Shown: positions 35,473-45,312 of the stretch, one piece after another | How positions within the stretch are numbered: position 1 is the first letter of the stretch | Layout of the letters: each line of letters opens with the position of its first letter | Assembly: GCF_009831655.1 (NCBI RefSeq) | Contig: NZ_WRPA01000005.1 | Span: 1-64,000 of the forward strand | Source: Shewanella insulae | GTDB lineage: Bacteria; Pseudomonadota; Gammaproteobacteria; Enterobacterales; Shewanellaceae | DNA length: 64,000 nt | Reading direction: 5' to 3' | The notes under the pieces: generated by a model | Told to the model about the DNA's origin: nothing | What the model saw: only the letters and a program-made list of their open reading frames with translations | The model's database searches: none | Translations under genes and position numbers: made by a program

Positions 35473-35904
35473 ATGCTGATACGAATTGCAATTGAAGATG
35501 ATTTGACCCAGTTAGCGCCTCTGTTTGATCGTTATCGTCAGAGCCTGGGACAAGCGCCTGCCCTGGTTGAGAGTGGCGAGTTTCTACAGGCCCGTCTGTA
35601 TGAAAATGATTCGGTGATCTTTATCGCTCAGTTAGCCCAGGACATTGTCGGTTTTATTCAGCTCTATCCCTCTTTCTCTTCGCGTCTGCTTAAGCCGGTC
35701 TGGTATTTTGACGACCTCTATGTCGAGGAGGCCTTTCGTCATCAAGGCATCGCCACCCGTCTGGTGGAGAAAGCCAGGGAGCTGGCTGACGAGACTGGTG
35801 TGATGGCGGTGCGCCGCGACTACCTCAGCGGTGATGGCTTCGTTTTCATCGACGATTGGAACACTCGCGCTTTGTTTGCCGAACAGGCGGCTAACCAAAA
35901 CTGA
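35473..35904 (+). CDS. GNAT-family N-acetyltransferase
   Basis: 143 residues from the ATG at 35473, which has AAGGA about 7 bases before it; an upstream ATG at 35428 lacks support. The acetyl-CoA motif is evident in VEEAFRHQGIATRLVEKA near residue 85 (R-x-x-G-I/A). Preceding strand WYFDDLYV is typical of GNATs. Substrate unknown. Confidence 0.85.
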   Translation: MLIRIAIEDDLTQLAPLFDRYRQSLGQAPALVESGEFLQARLYENDSVIFIAQLAQDIVGFIQLYPSFSSRLLKPVWYFDDLYVEEAFRHQGIATRLVEKARELADETGVMAVRRDYLSGDGFVFIDDWNTRALFAEQAANQN

Positions 35905-35974
35905 TAGGCTGTCTTCAGGGATTTTGCTTGTGGTAAGATAGCGCGGTTTTTTGTCTTGTCCTTGGAGATAATCG

Positions 35975-36679
35975 GTGAATAAGAGTCTTATCACTAATTT
36001 ACTGGCCGCCGTGTTGGTGGTCTGCGGCTACCTTTTTCATCAGCCCATCGTCTTTAGCATAGGTTTGTTTGCCCTGTCGGGGGCGGTGACCAACTGGCTG
36101 GCGATCCATATGTTATTCGAGAAGGTGCCAGGCCTTTATGGTAGCGGTGTGGTGCCAGCAAGATTCGAGGAGTTCAAGGCTGGTATCGCCCATCTTATGA
36201 TGGAGCAGTTTTTCACCAACGAGAATATCGATAAATTTTTGTCACAGCAGGGTGGCAGCGTAGCGCATATCAACCTTGAGCCTGTCATCGAACAGGTGGA
36301 TATGTCGCCGGCCTTCGACGCCTTGGTGACCACGGTCGAGCAGTCTTCATTTGGCGGCATGCTGGCAATGTTTGGCGGCACAGAGGCGATAGCCCCGCTG
36401 AAAGAGCCTTTTATCAATAAGATGAAGGCCTCCCTGGTGGAGCTGTCTCAGAGCGATGATTTCTATGAGTTGCTGAAAAACGAGATAGAGCAGCCTGATG
36501 TGCTAGCCGATCTCAGGGCGAAGGTGAAGAGCATAGTAGACCAACGTCTGGCCGAACTTACGCCTCAGTTGGTGAAAGAGATAGTGCAAGAGATGATCAA
36601 ACAGCACCTCGGCTGGCTGGTGGTTTGGGGCGGCGTCTTCGGCGGCCTTATCGGTCTGTTGGCAGCCTTGCTGGACTAG
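35975..36679 (+). CDS. DUF445 membrane protein
   Basis: 234 residues starting with GTG at 35975, with TTGGAG just before. Helices lie at about 5-25, 30-50 and 210-232, and WLAIHMLFEKVPGLYGSGVVPARF (given as NWLAIHMLFEKVPGL and GVVPARF) is the DUF445 signature. Function is unknown. Followed by a terminator at 36704-36728. Confidence 0.85.
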   Translation: MNKSLITNLLAAVLVVCGYLFHQPIVFSIGLFALSGAVTNWLAIHMLFEKVPGLYGSGVVPARFEEFKAGIAHLMMEQFFTNENIDKFLSQQGGSVAHINLEPVIEQVDMSPAFDALVTTVEQSSFGGMLAMFGGTEAIAPLKEPFINKMKASLVELSQSDDFYELLKNEIEQPDVLADLRAKVKSIVDQRLAELTPQLVKEIVQEMIKQHLGWLVVWGGVFGGLIGLLAALLD

Positions 36680-36703
36680 TTTTTAACGATCCAAATGATT
36701 TAA

Positions 36704-36728
36704 GAAGGGAGCCTGGCTCCCTTTTTTG
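36704..36728 (+). terminator. Terminator after the DUF445 gene
   Basis: AAGGGAGCC and GGCTCCCTT pair around a two-base loop and are followed by TTTTTT. Confidence 0.85.
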
Positions 36729-36869
36729 TTGCCCAAAATATTGGCTGTGTCGGTGGTAGGGAGGATTTAACGCTCGCTTTACTTTTAGAACGAGGGTAGA
36801 TTGAAAAGTGATACTTGGCTCAGGTTTAGGGGCCGCAACCCAATCACGATAGTCCTGCAAGGAAATGCA

Positions 36870-37220
36870 ATGAATCAAGATCAGACCATTAACTATATCG
36901 AGATCCCGGTTAAGGATATCGCCGCGACTAAGGCCTTCTTTGGTAAGGTGTTCGGCTGGCAGTTCGAAGATTATGGACCAGAGTACAGCTGTTTCACCAA
37001 TGCCGGTATCGCAGGGGGATTTTACCTGTCGGAAAAAGGGTTCGATATTGCATCCGGCGCGCCGTTAATCGTCATCTATGCCAAGGCGTTAGAGGTGTGT
37101 CTGACTTCGGTGGCCGATGCTGGCGCCCTGATCACCCAGGAGATCTTCTCCTTTCCCGGCGGGCGTCGTTTTCATTTTAAGGACCCAAACGGTAATGAGT
37201 TTGCGGTTTGGTCAGAGTAA
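36870..37220 (+). CDS. VOC-family (glyoxalase-like) protein
   Basis: 116 residues from the ATG at 36870, with AAGGAAATGCA before it. The pattern is that of single-domain VOC proteins: YIEIPVKDIAATKAFFGKVFGW at the start (YIEIPVKDI and FFGKVFGW) and DPNGNEFAVW at the end, with putative metal-binding Glu. The catalytic activity is unknown. The 36801 start would add 23 residues outside the family. Confidence 0.85.
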   Translation: MNQDQTINYIEIPVKDIAATKAFFGKVFGWQFEDYGPEYSCFTNAGIAGGFYLSEKGFDIASGAPLIVIYAKALEVCLTSVADAGALITQEIFSFPGGRRFHFKDPNGNEFAVWSE

Positions 37221-37223
37221 CAG

Positions 37224-37571
37224 ATGCCACATTGTATTCTAGAATATAGTGCGCCCCTTGCTGAGCAGATTGCTATCGACACCTTGGTAGATCTGGTGCA
37301 TCGCGGCGCCATCGAGAGCGATTTGTTTGAACCAGCCAGTATCAAGTCTCGGGCTTATTGCGCCGAACATTACTGTGTCGGTGAGGCAAATGATGCTAAC
37401 TTTATTCATATCAGCTTTAAAATCATGCCGGGGCGAACCAGCGAACAGAAACTGCATCTGATGCAGTGTGTCGATCGGCTTATCGCGCCGCTGTGCGACA
37501 CTGTGTCCAGCATCACCATGGAGGTGCTGGATATCGAACGTGAGCATTATTTTAAAAGGCTGAACGGTTAA
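37224..37571 (+). CDS. 5-carboxymethyl-2-hydroxymuconate isomerase family protein
   Basis: 115 residues, the size of CHMI (E. coli HpcD ~126). It begins MPHCILEYS, so after Met removal Pro-1 is the catalytic base as in the tautomerase superfamily. The gene starts 3 bp after the VOC gene. The rest of the homoprotocatechuate pathway is not in the window, so a stand-alone tautomerase role is more likely than aromatic catabolism. Confidence 0.85.
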   Translation: MPHCILEYSAPLAEQIAIDTLVDLVHRGAIESDLFEPASIKSRAYCAEHYCVGEANDANFIHISFKIMPGRTSEQKLHLMQCVDRLIAPLCDTVSSITMEVLDIEREHYFKRLNG

Positions 37572-37652
37572 TTGATTAAACGGCTGATGAGCCGAGGTTT
37601 TATCAGGAGCAGTATGGTCAGTGGGAGATGGAGTCCCTGGAGTCATTCTTGA

Positions 37653-38426
37653 ATGCAGCTTACTAGGGCCTTGATGGTGGCGGCGGGCTTACTCGTCGCC
37701 CAGTATGTCTACGCAGAGGACACCCAAGACGAGCACATGATGCGGGTCTGCGTCGACAACTATCCTCCGTTTCAAATACTTGAGCCTGATCGCTCTCCCA
37801 TAGGCGAGCATGTTGCCGCGCTCGAGTTGTTTGCCAGCCTGTTGCAGCGTCGCTTAGTCTTTGTCTCCAGTCCTAATTTCGCCCGTTGCCTGCATATGTT
37901 AGAGCAGGGCAGCGTAGACGTGTTAGCCGGAATATATGCTAAGCCGGAGCGGGCGGCCTACAGCTATTTTCTGCCCTATCGTAACGACGGTCGATTCGTC
38001 TTCATCAGCCAGAAGGCACTGGCGAACGTGAACGACTACGAGGATTTGACGACCCTCGATATCGGTGTATCCCGTGAGACGGAATACTTTGACCGTTTCG
38101 ATAGTGATGCCCGATTACATAAGGTGCAAACCAACGATGTGATCTCGGCAACCAACATGTTACTCAAGGGGCGTTTCGATCTGCTGATCGTCTCGGAGGT
38201 GGTATTGCCCAGTCTCAGGGCTCGTTTCGGTGATTTCGACGATAAGCTTAGGGTGCACCCTTATACCCACGAGGAACATCGCCAGGTCTATTTCGGCGTG
38301 AGTAAGCGTCATCAGATGGGGATCCCCTTAAGCAAGATGCAGGCGATCATAGGTCAGGCCTATGAGGAGGGCCGCTTCATGCAAGTGGTGGAGGAGTTTG
38401 CCAAGCAACATCTCGAGCATTACTGA
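37653..38426 (+). CDS. Periplasmic solute-binding (SBP family 3) protein
   Basis: 257 residues with a signal peptide (about 1-21, ending YAED). The fold resembles ABC amino-acid binding proteins: MRVCVDNYPPFQILEPDR early and GRFMQVVEEFAK at the end. No transporter genes adjoin, so it may act as a sensor or an orphan receptor, common in Shewanella. It is followed by a terminator. Confidence 0.82.
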   Translation: MQLTRALMVAAGLLVAQYVYAEDTQDEHMMRVCVDNYPPFQILEPDRSPIGEHVAALELFASLLQRRLVFVSSPNFARCLHMLEQGSVDVLAGIYAKPERAAYSYFLPYRNDGRFVFISQKALANVNDYEDLTTLDIGVSRETEYFDRFDSDARLHKVQTNDVISATNMLLKGRFDLLIVSEVVLPSLRARFGDFDDKLRVHPYTHEEHRQVYFGVSKRHQMGIPLSKMQAIIGQAYEEGRFMQVVEEFAKQHLEHY

Positions 38427-38470
38427 GTGACAAGTTCGATTAGCAACGGCGCCCATAACAAGAGCGCCAT

Positions 38471-38498
38471 AAAAAAGAGACCTAGTGGTCTCTTTTTT
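38471..38498. terminator. Bidirectional terminator between the SBP gene and asnB
   Basis: AAAAAAGAGACC and GGTCTCTTTTTT form a stem with A/T runs on both sides between convergent genes. Confidence 0.9.
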
Positions 38499-38524
38499 AT
38501 GGCATTTATTAGATGCGGGGCTGA

Positions 38525-40183
38525 CTAGTAGGCACTCTCGTGCACAGACTGTACCGCGCGGCCCGAAGGATCGATGATCCCTTGCAGGCTCTCATCCCAG
38601 GCCAGCGCCTCTGGGGTGGAGCAAGCGACCGATTTGCCGCCAGGTACTGTCTCGGCGGCCGATGGCAGTGGGAAGTGCTCTTCGAAGAAGCAACGGTAGA
38701 AGTAGGCTTCCTTGGTTTCTGGTGTGTTGTAGGGGAATCTGAACTTGGCGTTGGCCAGTTGCAGATCGTCTACCTGAGCCTCGGCATGATCCTTTAGACC
38801 GTCGATCCATGAGTAGCCGACGCCATCGCTGAACTGCTCCTTCTGACGCCAGGCCACCTCTTGGGGTAGCTTGTGCTCGAAGGCTTGGCGCAGGATATGC
38901 TTCTCTATGCGGCCATCTTTAGACATCTTGGCCTCTGGGTTGATGCGCATCGCGGTGTCGATAAACTCTTTATCGAGGAAGGGGACGCGAGCCTCTAGGC
39001 CCCAGGCCGCCATCGCCTTGTTGGCGCGCAGGCAGTCGAATAGATGCAGCTTGTCTAACTTACGCACCAACTCCTCGTGGAAGGCCTGGGCGTTAGGTGC
39101 CTTGTGGAAGTAGAGGTAGCCGCCAAATAGCTCGTCGGCGCCTTCGCCAGACAGCACCATCTTGATCCCCATCGCCTTGATCTTGCGCGCCATCAGATAC
39201 ATGGGGGTGGCCGCACGTATGGTGGTGACATCGTAGGTCTCCAGGTGATAGATTACATCCTTAAGCGCATCGAGCCCTTCCTGGAAGCTGAAGGTGATCT
39301 CATGGTGGATGGTGCCTATGGCATCGGCTACCTTCTGCGCCGCCGCCAGATCTGGCGCGCCGGTCAGGCCAACGGCGAAGGAATGTAGCTGTGGCCACCA
39401 GGCGTCGCTGGCACCGTCATCTTCGATACGGCGCTTGGCGAAGGTCTGTGTGATGGCCGATACCACGGAAGAGTCCAAACCGCCGGAGAGCAGTACGCCA
39501 TAGGGGACATCTGACATCAGCTGACGTTTGACCGCAGCCTCCAGTGCCTCACGTAGCTCTTCGACGCTGGCTCCGTTGTCCTGTACCGCCTCGAAAGATT
39601 GCCAGTCGCGCTGGTAGTAGTGGGTCTCACCACCCTTTGTTAGATAGTGGCCCGGCTTAAACTCTTCTACCGTCTTACAGACAGGCATCAGTGCCTTCAT
39701 TTCCGAGGCGACATAGAAGTTGCCCTGGGCGTCATGGCCCGTGTAGAGGGGGATGATCCCCATGTGATCCCGGCCAATCAGGTAGCTGTCGCTACGCTTG
39801 TCGTAGAGTACGAAGGCGAAGATACCGTTGAGCTTGTCCAGAAATTCGGTGCCATATTCCTGATACAGGGCGAGGATCACCTCACAGTCTGAGTTGGTCT
39901 GGTAGCTGTACTTGTCACCCAGTTCGGCCTTGAGCTCCTTGTGGTTGTAGATCTCACCGTTGACCGCCAGAACCAGGCTTTCATCTTCTGATAGCAGCGG
40001 CTGGGCGCCATGTTCGATATCGACGATGGCCAGACGCTCATGGGCGAGGATCGCCTTGTCGCTGGTATAGATCCCTGACCAGTCGGGGCCGCGATGGCGC
40101 AGCAACTTGGACATCTCCAGGGCAACCTGGCGTAGCGGCGTGGCATCGGTTTGGATGTCGAGAATCGCAAATATTGAACACAT
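38525..40183 (-). CDS. asnB: Asparagine synthase B, glutamine-hydrolysing
   Basis: 552 residues from the ATG at 40183; a longer frame to 40270 is rejected because Cys must follow the initiator Met. MCSIFAILD places the glutaminase nucleophile Cys at position 2. The synthetase domain includes the PP-loop SGGLDSSVVSA near residue 232 and GEGADELFGGYLYF near 345. It makes Asn from Asp, Gln and ATP. Length equals E. coli AsnB (554). Upstream is a 7-bp inverted repeat at 40228-40262. Confidence 0.96.
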   Translation of the reverse strand: MCSIFAILDIQTDATPLRQVALEMSKLLRHRGPDWSGIYTSDKAILAHERLAIVDIEHGAQPLLSEDESLVLAVNGEIYNHKELKAELGDKYSYQTNSDCEVILALYQEYGTEFLDKLNGIFAFVLYDKRSDSYLIGRDHMGIIPLYTGHDAQGNFYVASEMKALMPVCKTVEEFKPGHYLTKGGETHYYQRDWQSFEAVQDNGASVEELREALEAAVKRQLMSDVPYGVLLSGGLDSSVVSAITQTFAKRRIEDDGASDAWWPQLHSFAVGLTGAPDLAAAQKVADAIGTIHHEITFSFQEGLDALKDVIYHLETYDVTTIRAATPMYLMARKIKAMGIKMVLSGEGADELFGGYLYFHKAPNAQAFHEELVRKLDKLHLFDCLRANKAMAAWGLEARVPFLDKEFIDTAMRINPEAKMSKDGRIEKHILRQAFEHKLPQEVAWRQKEQFSDGVGYSWIDGLKDHAEAQVDDLQLANAKFRFPYNTPETKEAYFYRCFFEEHFPLPSAAETVPGGKSVACSTPEALAWDESLQGIIDPSGRAVQSVHESAY

Positions 40184-40227
40184 AATGAAAGCTCCAGAAA
40201 ACGGTATAAATCTCAGTTGCCACTCAC

Positions 40228-40262
40228 TTTGACAGCATTTTCTGCATCTGCCAAGTGTCAAA
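40228..40262. promoter_or_regulatory. Inverted repeat with -35-like arms before asnB
   Basis: TTTGACA at 40228-40234 and TGTCAAA at 40256-40262 are exact inverse repeats separated by 21 bases, 45-80 bp before the asnB ATG. The outer arm, read on the minus strand, contains TTGACA, a perfect -35. A matching -10 is poor, so this may be a promoter overlapped by an operator. The regulator is unknown. Confidence 0.4.
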
Positions 40263-40471
40263 ATTATCAAAACATCACAAAAAGGTTGTTTTTGGTGTTG
40301 TTTGTTTGATTCTTTCCGGGGGGGGTTTGAGCTTTATTTTGTTGTTTACGGTTTTAATTATGAAATCGCTATTTTCAGTCCTCTATTAGTGGCTGGAATT
40401 GTTCAATCTGAATCTCGCTCTGGATTTTAGTCGAGTTGGTAAAAAGCGGCGTGACGGGTGGATAAATAAAC

Positions 40472-40498
40472 AAAAAGGCCTCCGATGGAAGCCTTTTA
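40472..40498 (-). terminator. Terminator of the M28 peptidase gene
   Basis: On the minus strand AAGGC and GCC-TT arms around TCCATCGGA-like loop pair and are followed by TTTTTG. It lies 24 bp past the stop of the gene at 40523. Confidence 0.65.
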
Positions 40499-40522
40499 TT
40501 CATGTGTTGCCGAAAACCTTAG

Positions 40523-42184
40523 TTACTCGGCGGTGGTGGTCTTGTCTGTGGTTGCCGGGCGCAGCTGGTGGAATTCGGTACCGGCATAATAGCCGGGCCA
40601 GTCGCCGTTGTTACCCAGGCGTTGAGCGGCCTGATAGTAGACGCCGAGATCTTCCAGGGCGCCGGAGAGATCCCAGTCGGCGCGATATTCGTCGCAGACA
40701 TTGTGGTAACAGCCTTTCATCTGCTGTTTCATCTCTGCCTTGTACTTGGCAGTGTCCTCATCGACCGGGTTGTTGCCGCCGCCGGCAAATACCGCCGGCA
40801 CGCCATACTTGGCGAAGCTGAAGTGGTCTGAGCGGAAGAAGCCGCCAGACTCAGGGCGTGTTTCACTCACCGCGGTGCGCTGCTGGCCGCTGGCCGCCTC
40901 GACTAGATAGGTTTCCAGCTGTGACTTGCCTTTACCTATTATGGTGTAATCCGATGTACGGCCATAGATATTGGTGCTGTCCAGGTTGAAGACGGCCACC
41001 GTCTTGTCCAGCGGATAGACGGGGTTGGCGGCATAATAGCGTGAACCTAACAATCCCTGCTCTTCGCCTGTGGTAGCGACGAAGGTGAGCGAGCGCTTGA
41101 GCGGCTTACCTTGCTTGGCCTGGGCGGCGAATTGGCGGGCGATCTCTAGGATCCCTGCCGTACCTGAGGCGTTGTCCAGGGCGCCGTTATAGATCTGGTC
41201 GCCCTGTTTGTTGGCGTCCAGGCCGATATGGTCCCAGTGGGCGGTAAAGAGGATCTGCTCATCACTTGCGCCTTGGCCGGGGAGTGTGGCCACCACGTTA
41301 TAGCTATCGGCATATTCCGCCTTGTTGGCGAAGGCGATGTTGGCAGATTTTTCAAGCGCGACATTCACCGGGCTGCTGGCGGCGCGATCGCTTAAGGTCG
41401 CCAGGGACAAGCCTGCGCTGTCGAACAGCTCGCTGGCCTTTTCCATGGTGATCCAGCCTTCTACCTGTACGCGGCTGTCCTGTGTTGCCTTATTCAGTAC
41501 CAGATCTTGCTGAGCGCCTGTCCAGCTGTTTTCTACCACAGACCAAGGGTAGGAGGCTGGCTTGGTATCGTGAATGATGATGGCACCAAGCGCGCCCTGG
41601 CGGCTGGCTTCCTCAAATTTATAGCTCCAGCGGCCGTAGTAGGTCATCGCCTTGCCGTTAAATTTACCCGACTCTGGCAGGGCAAAACCTGGGTCGTTAA
41701 CCAGGATCAGGGCGATCTTGCCCTTCATATCCAGGCTCTCATAGTCGTCCCAATCGTATTCCGGTGCCTTGATGCCATAGCCGACAAAGACCAGCGGCGC
41801 ATCTTTGATATTCACCTCTTGATTGTCGTGGCGACTGCCCAGGACGATATCCTGACGGTATTGCATAGGCAGTTCGCCCAGGGTGATGGTCTGCGACTCG
41901 CTGGCGGTGTAGCTGACCATAGGCACAGGCTGCAGGAAGCTGCCATCGTTGGCGCCGACCAGTCCGGCGGCGGCAAAGGCCTTGCTAAGATAATCCAGGG
42001 TCAGCGCTTCACCTTGGGTGGTGGGGGCGCGGCCCTCAAATTTATCCGAGGAGAGAGTCTGAATATCCAGCCTGAATCTGGCTTCGTTAAAGGCGGGAGC
42101 TTGCTCTTCGCTTGCGAGCTGGGGAGCATGCTGGCTACAGGCGCTGAGGAGCACCAGAGCACAGGTGGGTAGGGCAAAACGCAT
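40523..42184 (-). CDS. M28-family zinc aminopeptidase, lipoprotein
   Basis: 553 residues. The signal peptide ends in the lipobox LLSAC (Cys at 16). After a protease-associated insert (about 130-240), the M28 catalytic part has AHWDHIGLD near residue 318, NASGTAG near 339 and TGEEQGLLGSRYY near 372, supplying the two zinc ions and the general base. Periplasmic or outer-membrane-anchored peptide trimming is expected. Start is ATG at 42184. Confidence 0.92.
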   Translation of the reverse strand: MRFALPTCALVLLSACSQHAPQLASEEQAPAFNEARFRLDIQTLSSDKFEGRAPTTQGEALTLDYLSKAFAAAGLVGANDGSFLQPVPMVSYTASESQTITLGELPMQYRQDIVLGSRHDNQEVNIKDAPLVFVGYGIKAPEYDWDDYESLDMKGKIALILVNDPGFALPESGKFNGKAMTYYGRWSYKFEEASRQGALGAIIIHDTKPASYPWSVVENSWTGAQQDLVLNKATQDSRVQVEGWITMEKASELFDSAGLSLATLSDRAASSPVNVALEKSANIAFANKAEYADSYNVVATLPGQGASDEQILFTAHWDHIGLDANKQGDQIYNGALDNASGTAGILEIARQFAAQAKQGKPLKRSLTFVATTGEEQGLLGSRYYAANPVYPLDKTVAVFNLDSTNIYGRTSDYTIIGKGKSQLETYLVEAASGQQRTAVSETRPESGGFFRSDHFSFAKYGVPAVFAGGGNNPVDEDTAKYKAEMKQQMKGCYHNVCDEYRADWDLSGALEDLGVYYQAAQRLGNNGDWPGYYAGTEFHQLRPATTDKTTTAE

Positions 42185-42405
42185 GGGACTTCCTATTTGT
42201 TTTTGTTATTTATAAATCGCGCCCACATGATGAATAAGATGACGGGCCTTGGCAAGGGACGCAGGGTGATTAAATGTTACGCTTTATGTTTGATGAAAGG
42301 CTGATGGCAGCTGGAATGACAGGGTTAAATATTGTGCGGGTCGGGGATAGAAAACGCGCGGTCTGGGCCACGCGTCTTGGCTAGTGATTTCTTTGGCTAA
42401 TTAGA

Positions 42406-43152
42406 CTAGATGACGTCGATATCACCGGCGCAGTCAAACACATGGTTGGGTCTGAATGGTTCCTTCTCGATATCTTTGACCTGGCTGACGCCGCTGGTAA
42501 CCAAGATGGTTTCCAGACCTGCCTGGAATCCCGCCAGAATATCGGTGCGCATGTTGTCGCCGATGATCACGGTATTTTCCGAGTGGCCGCCGATATGGTT
42601 CAGGGCGCTGCGAATGATCCAGGAGCTGGGCTTACCCACATAGAAGGGCTTGCGGCCACAGATGCGCTCGATAGGTGCACAAAGGGCGCCACAGGCAGGG
42701 CTGTGGGCCGGGCCATGGGTGTCAGGGTTGGTGGCGATGAAGCGGGCCCCGGCGGCGACAAACTGGGCGGCCTTATGGATCATGTCCCAGTTATAGGAGC
42801 GGGTCTCACCGACGATGACAAAGTCTGGGTTGATGTCGGTAATGGTGAAGCCGGCCTTGTAGAGCTCGTGAGTCAGGGCGCCTTCGCCGATGACAAAGGC
42901 CTTGTCACCCGTCTGATGCTTGAGAAAGTCTGCCGTGGCCATGGCCGAGGTGTAGAAACACTCTTCTGGTACCTGGATCCCGGCGGCGCCGAGGCGGTTT
43001 TGGAGATCTTTACCCGTCTGTACCGGGTAGTTGGTCAGTATGACCAGTGGGTTTCCTTGCTCGAGAATGCGATGGATAAACTTATCGCTGCCCGGGATCA
43101 ACTTGTTGTCATGTAGCAGTACACCATCAATATCACAAATTACATTTTTCAT
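42406..43152 (-). CDS. nagD: HAD-IIA phosphatase NagD
   Basis: 248 residues from the ATG at 43152; the ATG four codons earlier is possible. The HAD motif I is CDIDGVLLHDN at residues 5-15, and motif IV region GDNMRTDILAGFQAG lies near residue 201. It matches E. coli NagD (UMP and general nucleotide/sugar phosphatase) almost throughout, with TNYPVQTG and GETRSYNWDM. Here it is not next to nagBA. Confidence 0.93.
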   Translation of the reverse strand: MKNVICDIDGVLLHDNKLIPGSDKFIHRILEQGNPLVILTNYPVQTGKDLQNRLGAAGIQVPEECFYTSAMATADFLKHQTGDKAFVIGEGALTHELYKAGFTITDINPDFVIVGETRSYNWDMIHKAAQFVAAGARFIATNPDTHGPAHSPACGALCAPIERICGRKPFYVGKPSSWIIRSALNHIGGHSENTVIIGDNMRTDILAGFQAGLETILVTSGVSQVKDIEKEPFRPNHVFDCAGDIDVI

Positions 43153-43370
43153 CTTAGGTCTCATCTTGCTAGCAGTAAGTTAACTGCCTTCATCTAAAAC
43201 CAATTGTGTTTTAAAAACAATGTAATTTGGTGAATTATTTAGCGTAGCCGGCAATATAGCCTAACTTGGTCGATGACTGGGGGACTCGGTAAACTTTTCT
43301 GCGGTTCATCGAGTGTTAAAACGTGTGGTGACAGGCTAGCGAGCGCTGCACAGGCAGGGCTGTCACTAAT

Positions 43371-43396
43371 AAAAAAGAGACCCTGGGGTCTCTTTA
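43371..43396. terminator. Terminator downstream of purN
   Basis: AAAAAAGAGACC and GGTCTCTTTATT form a stem; the minus-strand T-run ends purMN, located 24 bp past purN. Confidence 0.8.
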
Positions 43397-43419
43397 TTGG
43401 AAGGCCGACAACAGGTGGG

Positions 43420-44064
43420 TTAGTCGGCGGCGTAGCCCATGGGGCTGAGCAGTTGATCGTCAAGGTAGGCCTTGCCGTCTGTCATCCGTAGACGCTGCTG
43501 ACTGAACCATTTCACTACCAGGGGATAGATGGCGTGTTCCTGCTCGTGCACCCTTTCTGCCAGCACGTTGGCATCATCCTCGGGATAGACGGGCACCTTG
43601 GCCTGCAGGATTACAGGGCCGGCATCCAGCTCTGGGGTGACGAAGTGTACGCTGGCGCCATGCTCGCTGTCACCGGCGTCGATCGCCCGCTGGTGGGTAT
43701 GCAGGCCTGTGTATTTCGGCAACAGCGAAGGATGAATGTTGATCATTCGTCCCTCGAACTGTTTGACGAAATCGTCACTCAGGATACGCATAAAGCCCGC
43801 CAGTACGATAAGATCCGGCTGATACTTGTCGATGGCCGCCTTGAGGCGCAGATCATAGTCGCCGCGGGACTCGCACTCATGAGGGATCACGCAGCTGGTG
43901 TCTATCTCACTCTGATGCGCGCGCACCAGGCCGTAGGCATTGGGCTTATTGCTGATCACACCAACGACTTCGGCGTCCAGGTTGTCGTCACAACTGTCGA
44001 TGATGGCCTGCAGATTGCTGCCATTACCAGAGACCAGGACGAGGACGCGACAGCAGCTGGGCAT
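43420..44064 (-). CDS. purN: Phosphoribosylglycinamide formyltransferase
   Basis: 214 residues. RVLVLVSGNGSNLQAIID at the N-terminus contains the folate/GAR binding site. The catalytic Asn-His-Asp set appears in INIHPSLLPKYTGLHTH (near 105-121) and HFVTPELDAGP (near 137). It transfers formyl from 10-formyl-THF to GAR. It shares one base with the purM stop, the standard purMN operon. Confidence 0.96.
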   Translation of the reverse strand: MPSCCRVLVLVSGNGSNLQAIIDSCDDNLDAEVVGVISNKPNAYGLVRAHQSEIDTSCVIPHECESRGDYDLRLKAAIDKYQPDLIVLAGFMRILSDDFVKQFEGRMINIHPSLLPKYTGLHTHQRAIDAGDSEHGASVHFVTPELDAGPVILQAKVPVYPEDDANVLAERVHEQEHAIYPLVVKWFSQQRLRMTDGKAYLDDQLLSPMGYAAD

Positions 44065-45101
44065 TAGCAGATCTCCACTTGCTCTTCGTCGCCATTGCGG
44101 CTGGCAATGTCACCGATGAGCCAAGCGTTTTCGCCTTCGGCCTTAAGCAGGGTCAGCGCAGCATCCACTTGATCCTGTGGTAGGGCGATGATCATGCCAA
44201 CACCACAGTTGAAGGTACGGTACATCTCAAACTCGGCAATATTACCGTTTTCCATTAACCAGTTGAAAACGGTAGGCCACTGCCATGAGTCGCCTTTTAC
44301 CACGGCCTTGGCATCATCTGGCAGCACGCGTGGGATGTTTTCCCAGAAGCCACCGCCTGTGATATGGGCCATGGCGTGGATGTCGTGCTTCTCAAGCAGT
44401 TTAAGCAGCGGCTTAACATAAATCTTGGTGGGTTCCAGCAGGTGATCGATTAGCGGCTTGCCTTCAAGGTCTTGCTGAGGATCGGCCTTGCTTACCTCGA
44501 GCACCTTACGGATCAGTGAGTAACCGTTAGAGTGTGGGCCGCTTGAGCCCAGGGCGATCAACGCGTCACCGGCAACCACTTTAGAGCCGTCAAGCACCTC
44601 TTCTTTCTCGACTACGCCTACGCAGAAGCCTGCAAGATCATAGTCTTCGCCTTCGTACATGCCTGGCATTTCGGCGGTTTCACCACCGATCAGGGCGCAA
44701 CCTGACTGAGCACAACCTTCGGCGATGCCGTTAACAACTGAGGTCGCGGTCGCGACATCTAGCTTGCCTGTGGCGTAATAGTCGAGGAAAAACAGGGGCT
44801 CTGCACCGGCAACAATCAGATCGTTAACACACATGGCAACCAGGTCGACACCTACGCTGTCATGTTTGTGATAATCGATAGCCAGTCTAAGCTTGGTACC
44901 AACACCATCGGTGCCAGATACAAGAACTGGATGTTTGTACTTAGTCGGCAGCTCGCAAAGTGCGCCAAAACCACCTAGGTTGCCCATGACTTCGGGGCGG
45001 TGGGTACGTTTAACGGCAGATTTGATATTGTCTACAAGGGCATTGCCTGCGTCGATATCAACACCTGCATCTTTATAGCTTAGCTGGGTAGGAGTGCTCA
45101 C
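44064..45101 (-). CDS. purM: Phosphoribosylformylglycinamidine cyclo-ligase
   Basis: 345 residues from a GTG at 45101, exactly the E. coli PurM length; GAGGA precedes it. The longer frame (45197) would add a 32-residue extension the family lacks. Signature stretches include [16 protein letters not shown] at the N-terminus and [13 protein letters not shown] near residue 248. It closes the imidazole ring of AIR with ATP. No clear PurR box was found in the purM-upp gap. Confidence 0.95.
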   Translation of the reverse strand: MSTPTQLSYKDAGVDIDAGNALVDNIKSAVKRTHRPEVMGNLGGFGALCELPTKYKHPVLVSGTDGVGTKLRLAIDYHKHDSVGVDLVAMCVNDLIVAGAEPLFFLDYYATGKLDVATATSVVNGIAEGCAQSGCALIGGETAEMPGMYEGEDYDLAGFCVGVVEKEEVLDGSKVVAGDALIALGSSGPHSNGYSLIRKVLEVSKADPQQDLEGKPLIDHLLEPTKIYVKPLLKLLEKHDIHAMAHITGGGFWENIPRVLPDDAKAVVKGDSWQWPTVFNWLMENGNIAEFEMYRTFNCGVGMIIALPQDQVDAALTLLKAEGENAWLIGDIASRNGDEEQVEIC

Positions 45102-45312
45102 GGAGGATCCTCTCGGGTACATCGTTATTGGATTTTTATGCGGCGCTATTCTATCAGCTTGTGTAGGCACTCGAAAGGGATGATTTTGAATATTCAAACG
45201 GACTTAGGTCACGATTTACCGTGTTTGTAAAACTTTATGTTTTCGATTGTGAACAAATCTACTAGAATCGGTACAATTTGCTGGAAAAACTGGAATTGAT
45301 CAGGAGAAAACG

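Noticed and set aside
41507..42172. 221-codon ORF antisense to the M28 peptidase gene
   Set aside because: The minus strand has clear M28 motifs; the antisense frame has none.
42442..43116. 224-codon ORF antisense to nagD
   Set aside because: NagD is well supported; the opposite frame is a codon-bias shadow.
45102..45312. PurR operator before purM
   Set aside because: No convincing match to the ACGCAAACGTTTGCGT-type palindrome was found in the gap.
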